Source: Gemmatimonadota bacterium
GTDB taxonomy: Bacteria; Gemmatimonadota; Gemmatimonadetes; Gemmatimonadales; GWC2-71-9
DNA length: 64,000 bases
NCBI GenBank assembly: GCA_040388535.1
Contig: JAZKBR010000002.1
Location: forward strand, 1,148,838 to 1,212,837
Reading direction: 5' to 3'
Below, in pieces: positions 59,603 through 64,000 of this stretch. The translations under genes were made by a program, and so were the position numbers. The notes under the pieces were generated by a model. The model was not told where the DNA came from, did not search any database, and saw only the letters and a program-made list of their open reading frames with translations. Each line of letters starts with the position of its first letter. Within the stretch, counting starts at the first letter, position 1.

Positions 59603-61915
59603 ATGCGCCGCATTTTCGGATTCGCTTTCCTCATCATCACCGCCACGGCCAGCGCGCAGTCGCCGGCCCAGCGCGCGTGGCTCGATTCGGCTACCGCCAG
59701 CGCCCCGCAATGCAATAGCGGCACCGGTTCCCTCAAGCGACTCTGCGGTGGGCTCGCGGCCGTCCGGCGCGCGGCGGCCACTGGCGACGCCAGCGAGGCG
59801 TCGAAGTCGCTGCTGACCTTCGAACGCGCCGTCCTCGACGACCCCACCTGGCCGCTCGCCTGGTACGGCCTCGGCCTCGCCCGGGTGCAGGCGGCGCGCG
59901 CGAAGCTCATCGCGCACGAAGGTGCGTTGCAGCCGCTCGGGATGAGCTTCGAGGCCGGGGCAGGCTTCGCCCTGATCCGCGCGCTCACGCTCGACGTGAG
60001 CTACCTCCCCGCGGCCGAGGCGCTCGCGCTGATCTCGATTCCACGGGAAGGGGCGTCACGACTGGTCGAGCGGATCGCGATGCTGCGCAAACTGCGGCCC
60101 AGACTCACTGGGACTGCCGACTACAGTGCCGCGCAGGTCGAACTCAACGGTGGCGATCCCGATTCGGCGACCGCCTTCCTGCACGACGCCCTGCAGCGCA
60201 CCGACATCGACAGTGGCGTGGTCCTCCTCGCGCTCGCACGCTCGCGCTATGCCGCGAAGGATCCGGTCGATGGGCGTAAGATGCTCATTCGCGGGGCGCG
60301 CGACAGTGCAAGTGCTTCGCGCGCGGCATACGCCCAGGAACTCAGCTGGGTCGCGACGCCGACCGAACTGCGGGAGTGGGATTCACTGCCATCGGCCGCG
60401 CGGGCCGACTGGCTCACGGCGTTCTGGAATACGCGCGATGTGAGCGATGGCCATGAGGACGGCGCGCGGCTGATCGAGCATTACCGGCGCTTTGAATACG
60501 CGATGAAGAATTACACGCTCCAGTTGCCGCGGACCGGCAAGCATCAGATCTCGCGTAGCTCGATGGCGGGGGACTATATCGACCTCGATGCCGTGGTGCG
60601 CGACGTGGGGCACGACGCCGACACGTCGGCGGCCGAGGCCGGGATCACCGAAATGGCGGCGAGCAAGCGCTTCTCGGGAACGGGGGCCGGGCTGGCACAG
60701 TTCCGCAGTCTCACGGTGGTCTTCGACGACCGTGGTGTCGTCTATATCCGTCAGGGACCGCCCGACCAGTTCGCGCGCACGGTGGGCGGCAAGGCGATCG
60801 AGGGGTGGCGCTACGATCGCGACGGCGGCACACCACTCGTCCTCTATTTCAAGGAAGAAGACTTCGATGGGCAGGCCGGCGCGTCGACGCTGACGCCGGA
60901 AATCCTGAGTTCGTATCCCCAGGAACGCGACCAACTCTGCCAGCTTGAGCCGGGCGACTGCACCTTTTCGGCGGATCCGCGCGTCACCACACTGGCGACC
61001 GGGCGCGATGTTGCGTCGCCGCGAAGCGGCTCGCCGCAGTCGCGCCTGCTGGCCGGGGCCGCACGCACCACGAGCACCGCGCGAGTCGCCGCCGCGGCGA
61101 CGCGGGGGAAGGCCAACATCGATACGGTGACAACGACCGATCGCTTTGCGCGGAAATTTCCCCACCAGGTCGAGCCAGTCGTGCAACTTCTCTCGGTGCG
61201 CCAGGCAGTCGAGGGGACCCCGCGTCTGCTCGTGGTCTTTGCCATCCCCGGCGATCAGCTCGCCTCGCTTGCGCTCGCCGAAGCGGGCGGTCGCACCGGC
61301 TATCCGGTGCACTTCGTGGTGAGCGCAGCACGTCATGGCGATGGCCGGCGCTTCGTGATGGATACAATCCGCAACTTCGCGACGCCACACCCGCTCAAGG
61401 CGGGCGAATTCCTGAGCGGAATGCTCGAATTGCCGATCGAACCGGGCGACTACACCGGCTCGCTGCTGATCTCGCAGCAGGATGGCCGTGGAGCCGTGGC
61501 ACGGCTCGGCCGGATCACGGTGATCGGCAGCAGGCAGCAACTGGCGATCAGCGATGTGGTGCTTGGCGTGGCCGGCAGCAAGACCCACTGGAACTCCGGG
61601 AGCAGCGAGGTTTCGCTCAATCCGATGAATGCGTTCAGCAGTGGCGGCGAGGCCGAACTTTACGGCCAGCTCAGCGGGATGAAGTCGGGCCAGGACTACG
61701 TACTCACCTTCGAGGTCTTCCGCGCCGACGATGCGGTTGGGAAGAAGCCGCGGCTCGCGATTTCCTTTCCACAGACGGCGCGCGACGGGCTGGTCGAGAT
61801 CCAGCGGAGCGTCGGGCTCAAGAGCCTCGATCCCGGGCGCTATCGCGTGAAGGTCGCGATTGCGGGTGCCGGTGAAAGTGCCTTTGCGATGACGGTGCTG
61901 ACGGTGGTGAAATAG
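59603..61915 (+). CDS. Secreted GWxTD-domain protein
   Basis: 770 residues from ATG 59603. Signal peptide FGFAFLIITATASAQ. The N-terminal half is helical with TPR-like sections (DDPTWPLAWYGLGLARVQAA, VSYLPAAEALALI). The GWxTD-type part has ADWLTAFWNTRDVSDG, EDGARLIEHYRRFEYAMKNY and VVFDDRGVVYIRQGPPDQFA. It closes with beta-sandwich strands (ELPIEPGDYTGSLLISQQDG). Function unknown; GWxTD proteins are common in Bacteroidota and Gemmatimonadota. It is close to the gene at 62012 at nucleotide level. Confidence 0.82.
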   Translation: MRRIFGFAFLIITATASAQSPAQRAWLDSATASAPQCNSGTGSLKRLCGGLAAVRRAAATGDASEASKSLLTFERAVLDDPTWPLAWYGLGLARVQAARAKLIAHEGALQPLGMSFEAGAGFALIRALTLDVSYLPAAEALALISIPREGASRLVERIAMLRKLRPRLTGTADYSAAQVELNGGDPDSATAFLHDALQRTDIDSGVVLLALARSRYAAKDPVDGRKMLIRGARDSASASRAAYAQELSWVATPTELREWDSLPSAARADWLTAFWNTRDVSDGHEDGARLIEHYRRFEYAMKNYTLQLPRTGKHQISRSSMAGDYIDLDAVVRDVGHDADTSAAEAGITEMAASKRFSGTGAGLAQFRSLTVVFDDRGVVYIRQGPPDQFARTVGGKAIEGWRYDRDGGTPLVLYFKEEDFDGQAGASTLTPEILSSYPQERDQLCQLEPGDCTFSADPRVTTLATGRDVASPRSGSPQSRLLAGAARTTSTARVAAAATRGKANIDTVTTTDRFARKFPHQVEPVVQLLSVRQAVEGTPRLLVVFAIPGDQLASLALAEAGGRTGYPVHFVVSAARHGDGRRFVMDTIRNFATPHPLKAGEFLSGMLELPIEPGDYTGSLLISQQDGRGAVARLGRITVIGSRQQLAISDVVLGVAGSKTHWNSGSSEVSLNPMNAFSSGGEAELYGQLSGMKSGQDYVLTFEVFRADDAVGKKPRLAISFPQTARDGLVEIQRSVGLKSLDPGRYRVKVAIAGAGESAFAMTVLTVVK

Positions 61916-62011
61916 CTGCGCTGAGGCCCGGCTTGACTGTCGCGATGGCCGGGTCGCAGTAGATTCAGGACGCTGGCTTCCCGGCAGTTCGGACCCCCGA
62001 CCGGACCCACG

Positions 62012-64000
62012 ATGCGTCCACCGCTGGCCATCGCTCTCCTCTTCATCACCTCCGCCGCGAGCGCGCAGTCGCCGGCGCAGCGGGCGTGGCTCGACTCCGC
62101 CACCACCAGCGCCCAGCCGTGTACCACTGGCACCGGCTCGCTCAAGCGACTGTGTTCCGGGCTCGTCGCCGTGCAGCGCGCCGCAGCTACTGGCAATTCC
62201 GGCGACGCCTCGAAGGCGATGGCCATCTTCGAGCGTGCCGTCCTGGATGACCCCACCTGGCCGCTCGCATGGTACGGCCTCGGCCTCGCCCGGGTGCAGG
62301 CGGCGCGCGCGAAGCTCATCGCGCACGAAGGCGCCTTGCAGCCGCTCGGCGTCAGTTTCGAGGCCGGGGCGGGGTACGCCCTCGTCCGCGCGCTGACCCT
62401 CGACATCAACTATCTCCCTGCTGCCGAGGCACTCGCGCTGATCTCGATTCCGCGGGAAGGCGCGTCGCGACTGGCCGAGCGGGTGGCGATGCTGCGACGG
62501 GTACGTCCGAAGTTGTCGGGAACGGGTGCGTATGGTGCCGCGCAAGTTGAGCTCACCGGTGGCGATCCCGACTCGGCCACGGCGTTCCTGCGCGACGCAT
62601 TGCGGCGCAGTGATATCGACAGCGGGCTGGTGCTCCTCTCGCTTGCGCGGGCACGCTATGCCGCAAAGGATCCCACCGAGGGGCGACAGCTCCTGATTCG
62701 TGGCACGCGCGACAGCGCGAGTGCGTCGCGCGCGGCCTACCGCCAGGAACTCAAATGGGTCGCCACGCCGGCGGAGATGGTGGAGTGGGATTCGCTTCTG
62801 GCGAGCGCGCGTCCGGAATGGCTCACGGGGTTCTGGGGCACTCGCGATGTGAGCGATGGACAGCAGGATGGGGCGAGGCTGGTGGAGCACTACCGGCGGT
62901 TTGAGTATGCCATGAAGAGCTACACCCTCGAACTGCCACGCACGGGCAAGCACAGGATCTCGCGGAGCTCGATGGCGGGCGACTACATCGATCTCGATGC
63001 CGAAGTCCGTAGCACCGAATTCGCGACGGGTGACGATCCCGCGGCGGCGGCGATTGCTGATGCCCAGCAGCTCAAACGGATGTACGGCGGCGCAGGCAAC
63101 CTGCGGCAGTTCAAGAGCAGCACGATCGTCTTCGATGACCGCGGTTTCGTGTATATCCGACAGGGTCCACCGGATCATTTCGCTCGGACGGTGGGCGGGC
63201 AAGCCATTGAAGGGTGGAGCTATGAGCGTGACGGCGGCACGCCGCTGGTGCTTTACTTCAAGGAGGAGGACTTCGACGGTCAGGCCGGCGCGAGCGCACT
63301 GACACCGCAGATCCTCACGAGCTACCCCCAGGAGCGTGGGCAACTCTGTCAGCTCGACCCAGCTACTTGCCCGTTTTCGGCGGACCCGCGCGTCACGACG
63401 CTTGCGACCTATGGAGGTAGGACGCCGTCGCCTCAGCGCAGGATGCTGGCGGGCGCCGCGGGCACGACCAGCAATATCAGCGTTGTCGCCGCTGCGACGC
63501 GTGGCAAGGCGAGCATCGACACGGCGACTTCGACCGATCGCTTCGCGCGGCGGTTCACGCGGGCCGTGACGCCGACGGTGCAGATCCTCTCGGTTCGACA
63601 GGCCGTCGACGGTACCCCACGGATGCTCCTGGTCTTTGCCCTGCCGGGGGAGCAATTATCGAGCGTGGCCCTCGCCGAGGCAGGTGGTCGCACCGGGTAT
63701 GCGGTGCATCTCGTGGCCAGTGCCGCGCGCCACGGCGATGGCCGGCGGTTCGTGATGGATACGATCCGCAACTTCGCGACGCCACACCCGCTCAAGGAGG
63801 GAGAGTTTCTCAGCGGGATGCTCGAATTGACGATCGAGCCCGGCGACTACACCGGCTCGCTGCTGATCTCGCAGGAGGATGGCCGTGGCGCCGTCGCGCG
63901 ACTCGGTAGGGTCGTGGTGAAGGGGAGTAAGGGAGGGCTCGCGATCAGCGATGTTGTGCTGGGGGTCGCCGGTAGCAGAACGCAGTGGAACTCGGGGAGC
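62012..64000 (+). CDS. Secreted GWxTD-domain protein, 3' end outside window
   Basis: A frame of at least 663 residues from ATG 62012, open to the window end. It is a tandem copy of the 59603 gene: signal peptide IALLFITSAASAQ, then SPAQRAWLDSATTSAQPC, GTGSLKRLCSGLVAVQRAAA, DDPTWPLAWYGLGLARVQAA, EWLTGFWGTRDVSDG and VFDDRGFVYIRQGPPDHFA. Long stretches differ only at scattered bases, so the duplication is fairly recent. The last bases still match the paralog near 61600. Confidence 0.85.
   Translation, partial: MRPPLAIALLFITSAASAQSPAQRAWLDSATTSAQPCTTGTGSLKRLCSGLVAVQRAAATGNSGDASKAMAIFERAVLDDPTWPLAWYGLGLARVQAARAKLIAHEGALQPLGVSFEAGAGYALVRALTLDINYLPAAEALALISIPREGASRLAERVAMLRRVRPKLSGTGAYGAAQVELTGGDPDSATAFLRDALRRSDIDSGLVLLSLARARYAAKDPTEGRQLLIRGTRDSASASRAAYRQELKWVATPAEMVEWDSLLASARPEWLTGFWGTRDVSDGQQDGARLVEHYRRFEYAMKSYTLELPRTGKHRISRSSMAGDYIDLDAEVRSTEFATGDDPAAAAIADAQQLKRMYGGAGNLRQFKSSTIVFDDRGFVYIRQGPPDHFARTVGGQAIEGWSYERDGGTPLVLYFKEEDFDGQAGASALTPQILTSYPQERGQLCQLDPATCPFSADPRVTTLATYGGRTPSPQRRMLAGAAGTTSNISVVAAATRGKASIDTATSTDRFARRFTRAVTPTVQILSVRQAVDGTPRMLLVFALPGEQLSSVALAEAGGRTGYAVHLVASAARHGDGRRFVMDTIRNFATPHPLKEGEFLSGMLELTIEPGDYTGSLLISQEDGRGAVARLGRVVVKGSKGGLAISDVVLGVAGSRTQWNSGS

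Noticed and set aside
60383-63655. 1090-codon minus-strand open frame
   Set aside because: Antisense shadow of the two GWxTD genes in GC-rich DNA. Its start has no ribosome site and it lacks domain-like composition.

Overview
The window reads as chromosomal DNA of a high-GC Gram-negative-type bacterium, most likely Gemmatimonadota or a close relative. That placement is inference from gene content: a topA-trmFO-xerC-hslV-hslU backbone, very many secreted six-bladed beta-propeller proteins, GWxTD-domain proteins, a BTAD/AAA regulator, LytTR signalling, and intergenic DNA packed with short palindromic repeats. No rRNA, tRNA, transposase, phage gene or CRISPR array was recognised.

Layout. 1-5731: housekeeping run of topoisomerase I (5' end cut by the window), TrmFO, XerC, HslV and HslU, mostly joined by 4-base start/stop overlaps. 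5732-18342: small secreted and membrane proteins, one propeller, a LytS/LytTR two-component pair and a large CBM9/DUF5916 barrel protein, separated by repeat-rich spacers. 18343-27318: an amidohydrolase whose N-terminus has been invaded by intergenic repeats, a 21-bp tandem array, then ornithine carbamoyltransferase, a GcvT-like protein, a MogA-like protein, a sigma-54 activator, and a fusion of ferredoxin, hydrogenase-like, Fe-S and GGDEF domains followed by a conserved unknown. 27319-32668: a structured leader with a 24-residue ORF, an HD-GYP protein and a convergent 1111-residue BTAD/AAA regulator, in DNA visibly less GC-rich than its surroundings.

33085-45355: a beta-lactamase-family hydrolase, propellers, an FMN reductase and two loci for small Cys-rich secreted proteins. 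The second locus (41286-45355) places an 8-Cys secreted protein next to a DsbA-like thioredoxin, a propeller lipoprotein, a vitamin-K-carboxylase-like HTTM protein and a DCC thiol protein, after a response regulator. It looks like a secretion or peptide-modification system and is the best candidate for something undescribed. 45356-58172: a propeller island with eight intact propeller genes, two propeller remnants, a GWxTD protein that seems to start at a non-ATG codon, and a PH-like membrane protein. 58173-59596: two back-to-back toxin-antitoxin pairs (BrnT/BrnA and a VapB-like/VapC PIN pair). 59603-64000: two tandem GWxTD paralogs, the second cut by the window end.

How the genes work together: most of the accessory region encodes exported proteins (signal peptides or lipoboxes), with c-di-GMP synthesis (24867) and breakdown (27864) genes close together. 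Several dispersed repeat families fill nearly every spacer, which suggests an active history of repeat spread and local gene duplication.
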